Assembly: GCA_934647235.1 (NCBI GenBank)
Contig: CAKUFG010000015.1
Coordinates: 1-61,370, forward strand
Origin: an uncultured Clostridia bacterium
GTDB taxonomy: Bacteria > Bacillota > Clostridia > Christensenellales > Aristaeellaceae
Direction: 5' to 3'
DNA length: 61,370 nt
Part shown: in pieces, positions 1 to 6,799 of the stretch
Numbering within the stretch: the first letter of the stretch is position 1
Layout: each line of letters opens with the position of its first letter
The notes under the pieces: model-generated
What the model saw: the letters and a program-made list of their open reading frames with translations, nothing else
Told to the model about the DNA's origin: nothing
Database searches by the model: none
Translations under genes and position numbers: made by a program

Positions 1-833
1 TCAAATACTCGTTGCCTCATTGAGCCAACCGCCCCGCGCTTCTGCCTTGCGGCAAGCGCGGGTTTCGGGCGGCAATTTGCAAAATTGCGCGCCCTCAGCC
101 GCCTGCGGCGGCGCTTATGCTCCCGCCCTATTCTGCCACTGGCAGGGGCGGTACTCCGGCTCCCGTTTGGGAGAAGGCTTTTATAGTCATGCGGTTAGCA
201 AGCGGCGAAGGTACGTTGCTGCATTTTGCGGCCAACGAAGCCTTCTCCTTGAGGAGAAGGTGGGCGGCTTTAGCCGCTCGGATGAGGTGTAGCCGCCGCA
301 GCGGCGTTATCCTTTAGCGATAATATGACAACGGCTACTTCGTAGCCTACACCTCACCACCGCCTACGGCGGAGCCTCTCCTCAAGGAGAAGCCTTTTGG
401 TGAGTGCACTCTCCAACAATCGCCAGGCGCTGCGTTTCCCCTCATCCGTCTCGCTGCGGCTCGACACCTTCTCCCGCCTGGGAGAAGGCTTTTATAGTCG
501 TGCGCTATGCAAGAAAGTTGGCTATTCTATCCACCTACCGCTACCCGCCGCGTCTAATTTCCGCGCCCAACCATCGCACCCGTGGCAGCGGACAGCGCAG
601 CTGGACGCCAGGGCGTGCGTAGCACGACCAAAGGGGAAAAGCGAAGGGATGACTGGGCGGAGCTTGCTCCAGACCAGGCAGCGCGAGATTTTCCCTGCCA
701 TGGGGCACACTGCAACCCTGCCTTTCAGTTTTATTCCAGCAGCTTTTCCGTCCACAACACAGGTTCTTTGTTTCTTTCTTGACTCAAGAAAGAAACGTCC
801 CCCTTCGTTCTCCTCGTCCCCGTCCCCCGCCAT
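1..833. repeat. Intergenic mosaic repeat cluster R1
   Basis: No gene is credible here. Modules in order: a GC-rich hairpin block (delta, about 31-122) that recurs at 33917-34012; a short beta unit with a gggagaagg hairpin (about 150-190); a long inverted-repeat alpha unit (about 237-400) whose two arms read gatgaggtgtag and ctacacctcacc; a second beta unit (about 436-505, ctcatccgtctcgctgcggc); and gamma copy 1 (561-797) followed by a pyrimidine-rich tract to about 830. Open frames cross the cluster on both strands, but they run through hairpins and have no ribosome-binding site. The contig starts inside this repeat, as expected if repeats broke the assembly. Confidence 0.8.
561..797 (+). repeat. 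Gamma structured repeat, copy 1 (candidate ncRNA)
   Basis: Enclosing helix P1 pairs cccgtggca (579-587) with tgccatggg (696-704), with one G-T wobble. Inside are a cgtgc/gcacg hairpin and a ggagc-tt-gctcc hairpin. The terminal hairpin P7 is 770-796 (gtttctttctt / aagaaagaaac), followed by a C/T-rich tract. The copies with the same helices and different bases at the same positions make a structured nucleic acid likely. Transcription is not shown. Confidence 0.65.
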
Positions 834-883
834 AAAAAAAGCGAAACTCCTATTGCGACGCAAGATCGCAATAAGAGTCTCGC
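834..883 (-). terminator. Rho-independent terminator of the tatA transcript
   Basis: Read on the minus strand, a long hairpin (841-883) with arms close to gcgagactcttattgcga and tcgcaataggagtttcgc is followed directly by seven T (834-840). It lies 90 bases past the stop of the small gene at 973-1086 and is the natural end of the tatA transcript. Confidence 0.85.
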
Positions 884-972
884 TATTTCATCCAGAAGCG
901 GGCCTTGCGGCCGTGCATTGACGCCTTCTGTCGCGGCAAAGCCGCCAGCTACTCCCTCTTACAGACGCGGGG

Positions 973-1086
973 TCAAGTCTTTTGCTTTTTCAGCAGCATG
1001 GACAAAATCATCACCGGCCGCAGCAGCAGCCAGAGCGCCTTGTCCTTGAGTAAGGTAAGAAACACGCTGCCTTCCTGATCCGCCAT
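973..1086 (-). CDS. Small amphipathic protein downstream of tatA (37 aa)
   Basis: I do not recognise a family. The reading frame is open further upstream, but the start at 1086 is chosen because aaggagagg lies seven bases before that ATG. The protein has an acidic N-terminus (MADQEG), one hydrophobic or amphipathic helix at about residues 8-32 and a basic tail (KKQKT), so association with the inner membrane face is plausible. It follows tatA by 90 bases and ends just before the terminator at 834-883, so the two are probably co-transcribed. Whether it acts with the Tat pore is unknown. It is short enough that automated annotation would miss it. Confidence 0.55.
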   Translation of the reverse strand: MADQEGSVFLTLLKDKALWLLLRPVMILSMLLKKQKT

Positions 1087-1176
1087 TGCGCATCCTCTCC
1101 TTTTTGTCAGCCGGAGCGCTGCTCCGCAGGGGCGCGCCCCAGCTGGCGGTCTATGGGGCATACTATGTCCAAACCG

Positions 1177-1362
1177 TTATTTGGATTCCTCTTTTGCAGG
1201 GGCAGGCGCGGATTCGGCTTCGTCCTCCTTGCCGCCGACTTCCTTTTTGAACTCGCGGATGCTCTGACCCAGCGCCTTGCCCACGCCCGACAGCTTGCTG
1301 CCGCCGAAGATGACCAGCGCCAGCACCAGGATCAGCAGTATTTCGGTGATACCCAAGCGCAT
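1177..1362 (-). CDS. tatA: Sec-independent translocase subunit TatA/TatE
   Basis: TatA forms the pore of the twin-arginine pathway, which exports folded proteins across the cytoplasmic membrane. At 61 aa it has the family layout: an N-terminal membrane helix (about residues 4-19, ending in IFGG), a short hinge, an amphipathic helix (about 21-42, KLSGVGKALGQSIREFKKEV) and a charged, alanine/proline-rich tail. A gggagg site precedes the ATG. No tatC is in the window, so the partner must lie elsewhere. The promoter overlaps the terminator hairpin of the preceding gene (1402-1430). The length is at the short end for TatA. Confidence 0.92.
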   Translation of the reverse strand: MRLGITEILLILVLALVIFGGSKLSGVGKALGQSIREFKKEVGGKEDEAESAPAPAKEESK

Positions 1363-1401
1363 TGCAGCCTATCCCTCCCAATTGAAATTTAGCACGGCAC
1401 G

Positions 1402-1430
1402 ATTATAGCAAAAAAGCGCGGGGATTGCAA
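1402..1430 (-). promoter_or_regulatory. tatA promoter embedded in the upstream terminator
   Basis: On the minus strand TTGCAA (1430-1425) and TATAAT (1407-1402) are spaced by 17 bases. The -35 box is the loop of the terminator hairpin 1410-1440, so the end of the upstream gene and the start of tatA transcription share the same bases. Confidence 0.7.
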
Positions 1431-1440
1431 CCGCCCGCGC
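1410..1440 (-). terminator. Rho-independent terminator of the glycosidase gene
   Basis: Arms gcgcggg and cccgcgc (1416-1422 / 1434-1440) are followed on the minus strand by TTTTTT. The hairpin touches the stop codon of the gene ending at 1441. Confidence 0.85.
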
Positions 1441-2670
1441 TTAAAAATCGCATTGTTTGGTTGAGCCGAAGGTGATCAGGCTGTTCACCTCGCGCGGGTT
1501 GGTCGTGGTCTTGTTGATCATCTTGCCCATGAAAACCAGCGCCACCGTGCCGCCGCCGTCCAGGTTCATCGCCTCCACAGCGCCCTTTTCCAGCATCTTA
1601 TCGGCCAGCCAGCGGAAATACACGCCGCCGGAATCCTTGGCCCGGCCGCGCACAGTCAGGATGATGTAATGATACGGCTCAATCATGCCGATGGCGCAGC
1701 GGGGCTCGTTGCCGTAATAGTAGGTATTATCCGTCATCAGCGGGCCAAGCTGACCGTCCGATACCAGGATGGGGCCGAAGGCAAAGGTGTTCGTCACGCC
1801 CATGTCCAGATACTCCTGCGCGGTATGCGCATCGCTGGCGAAGGCCTTCATGCTGCCGTCGTTGAACACCGCCAGCACGTCCAGATTGGGAAACTTGCGC
1901 GAGCCGCCCGCAAGGGTCTTGTCGGATATCACCTCGCCGTTGCGGATCACAATGCCCACCGTGCGCTTGTTGTTGCGGCGGGCGGCAAAAAAATCGTCCG
2001 TCAGGGCAAGCACCGCATTGTTGTTGTCCGCCAGTTTGGCGGGGGGCAGGCAGCGCCAGCCGGGCACCTTGCCCTCGGTCATGCAGGTGGTCAGGGGCGA
2101 TTCGGGCGTGCAGTAAACCTCCGTCTCATACCAGGTCAGCGTTTCTACATTATCTACGCAGCGGCGGACCTCCACCGACAGCGCGTCGGATTTGTATATC
2201 CACAGCCCGTCCTCTTTATTGATATACACATACGGCTCCTGCCCCTCGGGCAGGAAGCCCTGCTCGGTCAGCTGGGGAAAGCCCGGCAGATTCTGGGGCA
2301 CAATGGGCGTGGGCGCGGGCGTAGGCACGGCTGTGGGCTTGGGCGCGCCCTTGGTGGGCCTGCACTGGCCGGAGAAAACCAGCTCCTGCAGCGCCGCATC
2401 GGCCACGCCGGTTTCGGGCAGGCCGTTGGCCTTCTGCAGGTTCTTTACCCGCTGGGCCATGATGTCGTTGTAGCTGTCCGACAAATTCAGCGAGGTAAAA
2501 TAGCCAAGATAATACATGGCCTGCTTGAGCGCCAGCACATCGCGGCCGCTCATGCCCGTGGAAAGCTCGCGGTACTCCGCCTGCGCGGGCAGCGTGCAGA
2601 GCAGCAGCGTCAGGCAGAGCGCCAGGCAAAGAACGCGCCTGAGCCTGATTCCGATAGAAAAGCAACGCAT
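1441..2670 (-). CDS. Secreted phosphodiester glycosidase-family protein with peptidoglycan-binding domain
   Basis: Predicted 409 aa, exported. Residues 1-33 form a basic, hydrophobic signal peptide ending LPAQA. Residues about 36-105 resemble a PG_binding_1 repeat (LSTGMSGRDVLALKQAMYYL, then VKNLQKANGLPETG). The C-terminal half matches the NAGPA/DUF2233 phosphodiester glycosidase fold: ALTDDFFAA, FAFGPILVSDG, RCAIG and the signature MNLDGGGTVALVFMGK. Family members remove sugar-phosphodiester caps, and in clostridia a wall role is likely. The start at 2670 is chosen for the signal peptide. It begins four bases after the ABC ATPase gene, so it may be co-transcribed with the amino-acid importer although the functions look unrelated. 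Confidence 0.82.
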   Translation of the reverse strand: MRCFSIGIRLRRVLCLALCLTLLLCTLPAQAEYRELSTGMSGRDVLALKQAMYYLGYFTSLNLSDSYNDIMAQRVKNLQKANGLPETGVADAALQELVFSGQCRPTKGAPKPTAVPTPAPTPIVPQNLPGFPQLTEQGFLPEGQEPYVYINKEDGLWIYKSDALSVEVRRCVDNVETLTWYETEVYCTPESPLTTCMTEGKVPGWRCLPPAKLADNNNAVLALTDDFFAARRNNKRTVGIVIRNGEVISDKTLAGGSRKFPNLDVLAVFNDGSMKAFASDAHTAQEYLDMGVTNTFAFGPILVSDGQLGPLMTDNTYYYGNEPRCAIGMIEPYHYIILTVRGRAKDSGGVYFRWLADKMLEKGAVEAMNLDGGGTVALVFMGKMINKTTTNPREVNSLITFGSTKQCDF

Positions 2671-2674
2671 GCGC

Positions 2675-3418
2675 TTATAATACCTTTCGTAAAAATTCCT
2701 GCGCGCGGGGGGTCCTGGTGTGGTTGAACACCTCGTCCGGGGTACCCTCCTCCATGATGCCGCCCTCATCCATAAAGAGGATGCGGTCGCCCACCTCGCG
2801 GGCAAAGCCCATCTCGTGGGTGACGACCACCATGGTCATGCCCTCCTGGGCCAATTGCTTCATCACGTCCAGCACCTCGCCTACCATTTCAGGGTCGAGC
2901 GCGCTGGTAGGCTCGTCAAAGAGCATCACCTCGGGCTCCATGCACAGCGCGCGCACGATGGCGATGCGCTGCTTCTGCCCGCCGCTGAGCTGGCTGGGGT
3001 AGGCGTTGGCGCGGTCGGCCAGCCCCACGCGCTCCAGCAGCTGCATGGCCTTCTTTTCGGCCTCGGCGCGGGACTTGTGCAGCAGCTTCATCGGGGCCAG
3101 CGTCATATTGCGCAGGATGGTCATGTTGGGAAAGAGATTGAAATGCTGAAACACCATGCCCATGCGCTGGCGGTGGATATTGATGTTGACCGACGGGTCG
3201 GTGATATCCACGCCGTCAAAGATGATCTGCCCGCCGGTGGGATGCTCCAGCAGGTTCAGGCACCGCAAAAAGGTGGATTTGCCGCTGCCCGAGGGGCCGA
3301 TCACCACCACCACCTCGCCCCGGTGAATCTGCGCGCTTACATCGCTGAGCGCCACGAACGCGCCGTTATCAAAGGTTTTGCGCAGGTTTTTTACATCGAT
3401 CAATACGTCAGTGGTCAC
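2675..3418 (-). CDS. Polar amino-acid ABC transporter ATPase (GlnQ/ArtP type)
   Basis: A 247-aa ATPase that energises uptake by the permease and binding protein encoded just upstream. Walker A is GPSGSGKST at residues 41-49. The Q-loop region is MVFQHFNLFPNMT, the ABC signature is LSGGQKQR, Walker B is VMLFDEPTSALDPEM and the switch histidine is in VVVTHEMGFA. This wording is typical of the glutamine/arginine/cystine family, with conserved ALDPEMVGEVLDVMK. The first codons overlap the end of the permease gene by 11 bases, so translation is coupled. Substrate cannot be fixed from the ATPase alone; the ARG-box-like site upstream of the operon hints at arginine or a related basic amino acid. Confidence 0.92.
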   Translation of the reverse strand: MTTDVLIDVKNLRKTFDNGAFVALSDVSAQIHRGEVVVVIGPSGSGKSTFLRCLNLLEHPTGGQIIFDGVDITDPSVNINIHRQRMGMVFQHFNLFPNMTILRNMTLAPMKLLHKSRAEAEKKAMQLLERVGLADRANAYPSQLSGGQKQRIAIVRALCMEPEVMLFDEPTSALDPEMVGEVLDVMKQLAQEGMTMVVVTHEMGFAREVGDRILFMDEGGIMEEGTPDEVFNHTRTPRAQEFLRKVL

Positions 3419-4178
3419 TGTTGCGCAGCCTCCTTTCCAGGAGCGAAACCAGCTTGGTAAAGAACATCACCAGCACCAGATAGATCAGCGCCACGGCGAT
3501 GAGGGGCATGAAGGGCGAGAAGGTGACGCCGCGGATGCGGTTGCCCGCGTAGGTCAGATCGGCCACGGTCACATAGCCCGCCACGGAGGTTTCCTTCAAA
3601 AGCGAAATAAACTCATTGGCCAGCGCGGGCAGCACGTTTTTGATCACCTGCGGCACCACGATGTAGGCCATCGTCTGCACATAGTTAAAGCCCAGGCTGC
3701 GCCCGGCCTCAAACTGGCCCTTATCGATGGACATGATGCCGCCGCGGAAGATCTCGGCCACATACGCGCCGGAGTTCAAGCCGAAGGCCAGCGTGGCCAC
3801 CAGCACGCCGTTGCTGGAAAAGGCGAAGATGACGTAATAGGCGATCATCAGCTGGATCACCACGGGCGTGCCGCGGATGACCGTCAGGTAGATCACGGCG
3901 ATGCGGTTGAGCACCCGCAGCAGCCCCCTGGAAAAGCCCGGCCGCATATCGGCCCCCGCCTTATCCCAGGTGGAGCGCACGATGGACACGACCACGCCGA
4001 TGGCAATGCCCATCAGGCAGGAAAACAGGGTAATCAGCAGCGTGGTGCCCAGGCCGTTGAGCAGCATGCGCCAGCGGTTCTTGGTGATAAAATTGAGCAC
4101 AAACTCGCTCTTTATCCCGGCGAACCAGGCGGCGATGCGGCTCCATAGCTGGGATTCGGCGCAGATCCAGGCGGTCAA
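3408..4178 (-). CDS. Polar amino-acid ABC transporter permease (HisM/GlnP type)
   Basis: A 256-aa inner-membrane permease with about five helices and the HisMQ-family signature: RGTPVVIQLM near the middle and an EAA-like loop (EAGRSLGFNYVQTMAYIVVPQ). The start is a TTG at 4178, supported by aaaggaggg at correct spacing and by the next in-frame start cutting into the first helix region. Its 3' end overlaps the ATPase gene. It probably forms a homodimer, since only one permease gene is present. A hairpin at 4204-4237 separates it from the more strongly expressed binding-protein gene. Confidence 0.9.
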   Translation of the reverse strand: MTAWICAESQLWSRIAAWFAGIKSEFVLNFITKNRWRMLLNGLGTTLLITLFSCLMGIAIGVVVSIVRSTWDKAGADMRPGFSRGLLRVLNRIAVIYLTVIRGTPVVIQLMIAYYVIFAFSSNGVLVATLAFGLNSGAYVAEIFRGGIMSIDKGQFEAGRSLGFNYVQTMAYIVVPQVIKNVLPALANEFISLLKETSVAGYVTVADLTYAGNRIRGVTFSPFMPLIAVALIYLVLVMFFTKLVSLLERRLRNSDH

Positions 4179-4203
4179 AGCAGGCCCTCCTTTGTTAACA
4201 CGC

Positions 4204-4237
4204 GAAAGGGGAAACAGCGCAGGCTGCTTCCCTTTTC
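4204..4237 (-). other. Intercistronic hairpin between binding protein and permease genes
   Basis: A 15-base stem with one mismatch (gaaaggggaaacagc paired with gctgcttcccttttc, four-base loop). There is no T tract on the minus strand, so it is more likely an mRNA-stabilising or partial-attenuation hairpin that keeps the binding protein in excess than a true terminator. Confidence 0.6.
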
Positions 4238-4272
4238 ACACAATGCAATGTGCAGTTAAGAGCAATTTTTGA

Positions 4273-5022
4273 TTACTCGGCGGTGATGTACTTATCCACG
4301 ATGGCCTGCACCGTGCCGTCGGCAATCAGATCCTGCAGGGCGGCGGATACCTTGCCCAGCAGCTCCACGTTGTTCTTGGATACGCAGATGGCGTAGTCCT
4401 CCTCGGCGTACTTGGTATCCAGAATCTTCAGGCCCGTGGTGCTTTCCACATAGGCCTTGGCGGGCTCGTTATCGATGATGACGCAATCCACCTTGCCGTT
4501 CTTGAGGGCCATCACAGCGTCCGCGCCGCTGTTGAAGCGCACCACGCGGTCGTCGCCCATATCGTCGCTGGCATAGATATCGCCGGTGGTGTTCATCTGC
4601 ACGCCCGCCTTGTAGGCAGCGCCCTCGGCCAGCAGATCGTCTACGCTGGTGATGGGGGAGTCTTCCTTGACGATGACGGCCTGGATGCCGGTGGCATAGG
4701 GGAAGGAGAAGTAGATGTTCTGCATACGCTCGTTATTGGCGGTCAGGCCGGCCATGCCGATCATGGACTTGCCGGTGGCAACGTCGGAGATGATGGCGTC
4801 AAACTCCATATCCACAACCTCTACGCCCTCGTAGCCCAGCTTCTTGGCGATTGCGTCGGCCACCTCTACATCGATGCCGGCGAAGCCGCCGAAGGCAGAG
4901 CCCTCGTCTACGTATTCATAGGGCGGGAAGGTGGCGTTGGTGGCCATGGTCAGCTTTTCAGCCATGGCGGGGACGGCGCACAGCAGCATCAGGGCAACCA
5001 GAACGCTAAGCAGCTTTTTCAT
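4273..5022 (-). CDS. Amino-acid ABC transporter substrate-binding protein (family 3)
   Basis: A 249-aa exported receptor. The signal peptide is residues 1-21 (MKKLLSVLVALMLL to AMA-E). The mature part begins KLTMATNATFPPYEY, the standard opening of family 3 binding proteins. Further matches are GIDVEVADAIAKKLG, FDAIISDVATGK, GLTANNERMQNIYFS (the ligand-arm motif) and the C-terminal NGKVDCVIIDN. There is no lipobox cysteine at the cleavage site, so anchoring is unclear. It is the first gene of the importer operon, with binding protein, permease and ATPase in that order. The ligand is a polar or basic amino acid by family; arginine is an inference from the operator-like site at 5118-5131. Confidence 0.9.
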   Translation of the reverse strand: MKKLLSVLVALMLLCAVPAMAEKLTMATNATFPPYEYVDEGSAFGGFAGIDVEVADAIAKKLGYEGVEVVDMEFDAIISDVATGKSMIGMAGLTANNERMQNIYFSFPYATGIQAVIVKEDSPITSVDDLLAEGAAYKAGVQMNTTGDIYASDDMGDDRVVRFNSGADAVMALKNGKVDCVIIDNEPAKAYVESTTGLKILDTKYAEEDYAICVSKNNVELLGKVSAALQDLIADGTVQAIVDKYITAE

Positions 5023-5059
5023 AAATAATCAACCTCCGCTAAGATGTACAGAATGTGGG

Positions 5060-5131
5060 GTTCCTGAATGGAACGTGCATATCATACACCTGCGGAGGGC
5101 ATATGTCAAGCACTTTCTGAATTTTTATGCA
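5060..5131 (-). promoter_or_regulatory. Promoter and possible ARG box of the amino-acid importer
   Basis: On the minus strand TTGACA (5109-5104), a 17-base spacer and TATGAT (5086-5081) form a near-consensus promoter. Nine bases upstream of the -35, TGCATAAAAATTCA (5131-5118) matches the ArgR core TGAATWWWWATTCA at 13 of 14 positions. A small inverted repeat, gttcc-tgaat-ggaac (5060-5074), lies at the likely transcription start. ArgR control is an inference. Confidence 0.55.
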
Positions 5132-5160
5132 AATTTTTTGTATGCTTATAAATCGCGTAT

Positions 5161-6132
5161 TCAGTTGCCCAGGAAGGCGGCGATATCCTGCCGGCACCGT
5201 TCCAATTTGGGAATAATATAATAAGTATCCGACAACATGTCGCTGCGGTACGCGCCCTCGGCGGGCACGCGCAGCGTCTGCACCTGCACATCGCTGTAGC
5301 CCATCACGCTGGTAAGCAGCGACGCGGCCTGCGCCAGGGTGACGTTTGTGTTCACCTTGCCGATGTAAGCGGTCATCACGCCGGTCAGCTGCATCAGATC
5401 CAGCGTGCCCAGCTGCCGGTAGATGGCCTGCACCACGCGCTGCTGGCGCTCCACGCGCACAAAGTCGCTGTCCAGCTTGCGGATGCGCGCATAGCTCATG
5501 GTTTGCAGCCCTGTCAGGCGCAGATCGCCGTATTCCGTCAGCAGCTGCTCGCTGCGGTCGGCCTCGCGCTGGCGGTTGTAATACTCCAATATGCCGTTGA
5601 GCTTTTTCATTTCGTCCTTGGTGACGGTCAGCTCCACCCCGCCGATGGCGTCCACCAGGTCGGCCATCAATTGATAGTTGACGGCCACATAGCCGTCCAC
5701 CTGCACGCCGAAGGAGGCCTCCAGCGTTTCCAGCAGCAGCTCGGCCCCGCCGAAGGAATAGGCGGCGTTGAGCTTGTTGTGCCTGTGGTGCGGGATGGCC
5801 ACATAGGTATCACGCATAAAGGAGATCAGCTTCAGCGTGCCTGTGCGCGCGTTCAGCGAGGCCAGCAGCATGGTATCGCTGCGGCCGGTGAGCGCGCTGC
5901 CGGGGTTGTCAATGCCCAGCAGCAGCAGGTTATACACCCCGCTTTTGCCCTCGACGGGCGGCTGATAATCATCAGGCAGCACGGTATAATCCACATCGCC
6001 GTTCTCGGTCTGGTACATTTCCCACAGCAGGCGGGTGATCTCGTCGTTGGTCATCTCCAGCTCCTCCTCGCCCAGGGCGGGCAGGCAGCAGAGCAGCAGC
6101 CCCAACAGCAGACACAATAAGCGTTTGTACAT
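5161..6132 (-). CDS. LCP (LytR-CpsA-Psr) family wall-polymer ligase
   Basis: LCP enzymes transfer lipid-linked wall polymers onto peptidoglycan outside the membrane. This 323-aa protein has an N-terminal membrane or signal segment (residues 1-20) and the LCP core: LLLGIDNPG, GRSDTMLLASLN, KLISFMRDTYVAIP, HNKLNAAYSFGG, DGYVAVNYQ and DAIGGVELTV, then SYARIRKLDSDFVRVERQQ. The arginines and aspartates that hold pyrophosphate are present. It lacks a long C-terminal extension. It is encoded alone on the minus strand between the importer promoter and the Lrp regulator; no wall-polymer genes are nearby. Confidence 0.88.
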   Translation of the reverse strand: MYKRLLCLLLGLLLCCLPALGEEELEMTNDEITRLLWEMYQTENGDVDYTVLPDDYQPPVEGKSGVYNLLLLGIDNPGSALTGRSDTMLLASLNARTGTLKLISFMRDTYVAIPHHRHNKLNAAYSFGGAELLLETLEASFGVQVDGYVAVNYQLMADLVDAIGGVELTVTKDEMKKLNGILEYYNRQREADRSEQLLTEYGDLRLTGLQTMSYARIRKLDSDFVRVERQQRVVQAIYRQLGTLDLMQLTGVMTAYIGKVNTNVTLAQAASLLTSVMGYSDVQVQTLRVPAEGAYRSDMLSDTYYIIPKLERCRQDIAAFLGN

Positions 6133-6192
6133 CTTTCTTTCCTTTTAATTTAATAAACAACAGATTTTAATAAAACAGCAGATTATTATTTA

Positions 6193-6657
6193 TTACAGCC
6201 GCAGGCCCTTTACATCCTTTACGCGCGACAGGATCACGCTGCTTTCAATGCGCTCCACGCCGGGAAGCTGGTCCAGCACCTCGCGCGTCAGCGTGTCCAG
6301 CTCCTCCTGGCTGGCGGCCACGGCGTGCACATGCAGGCGGCACGCGCCCGTTACGCGGTACACCTGGGTGATGCTCGGGCAATCCTGCAGGGCCGCGATC
6401 ACGCGCGGCAGGGCCTCGGGGCGCGTTTCGATTTCATAATAGCAGGATACGGCGCTGCCCAGCCGCTGGGGATTGACGATGACCGTATAGCCCTCGATCA
6501 CCCCGCGCTGCTCCAGCGCGTCCATGCGGTTCTTGATGGCCACGCGCGACAGCCCCAGCCGCTCGCCCAGCTCGGAATAGGTATAGCGCGCATTCTGCGT
6601 CAGCAGATCCAGCATTCTGCGATCAATCTCATCCAGCCCGCTCAGGTACATAGCCAT
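6193..6657 (-). CDS. Lrp/AsnC-family transcriptional regulator
   Basis: A 154-aa regulator with an N-terminal winged helix-turn-helix (about residues 10-55; TYSELGERLGLSRVAIKNRM, then LEQRGVIEGY) and a C-terminal RAM ligand-binding domain (about 65-150). The IDRRMLDLLTQNARYT opening is typical of the family. The gene is divergent from a MATE efflux gene across a 142-base region with two back-to-back promoters, so control of that pump is a reasonable inference. The ligand is probably an amino acid by family but cannot be read from the sequence. Confidence 0.9.
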   Translation of the reverse strand: MAMYLSGLDEIDRRMLDLLTQNARYTYSELGERLGLSRVAIKNRMDALEQRGVIEGYTVIVNPQRLGSAVSCYYEIETRPEALPRVIAALQDCPSITQVYRVTGACRLHVHAVAASQEELDTLTREVLDQLPGVERIESSVILSRVKDVKGLRL

Positions 6658-6680
6658 CCCTCCGCAACGTTGTTCTGTAT

Positions 6681-6753
6681 ATTATAGCACAAGCGCGCCA
6701 TGTGTTCAATGTGCAAGTTATAGATTGCGTTTCGTAACATCCTGTGCTATAAT
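6681..6753. promoter_or_regulatory. Divergent promoters of the Lrp regulator and MATE pump
   Basis: Minus strand: TTGAAC (6709-6704), 17 bases, TATAAT (6686-6681) for the regulator. Plus strand: TTGCGT (6725-6730), 17 bases, TATAAT (6748-6753) for the pump. The two cores are only 15 bases apart, so one bound regulator could affect both. Confidence 0.75.
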
Positions 6754-6799
6754 AAGCGCTGAAAATGCCGGTATGTTATGGATGATGGAGGAAAAGCCC

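Noticed and set aside
770..796. P7 hairpins as simple rho-independent terminators
   Set aside because: Stems are AU-rich rather than GC-rich and are followed by mixed C/T tracts instead of T runs; some copies lie upstream of genes, in operons.
20..921. Several 60-170 codon frames in the R1 repeat (and similar frames in R2-R8)
   Set aside because: They run through hairpin modules, occur on both strands, have no ribosome-binding sites and recur only because the repeats recur.
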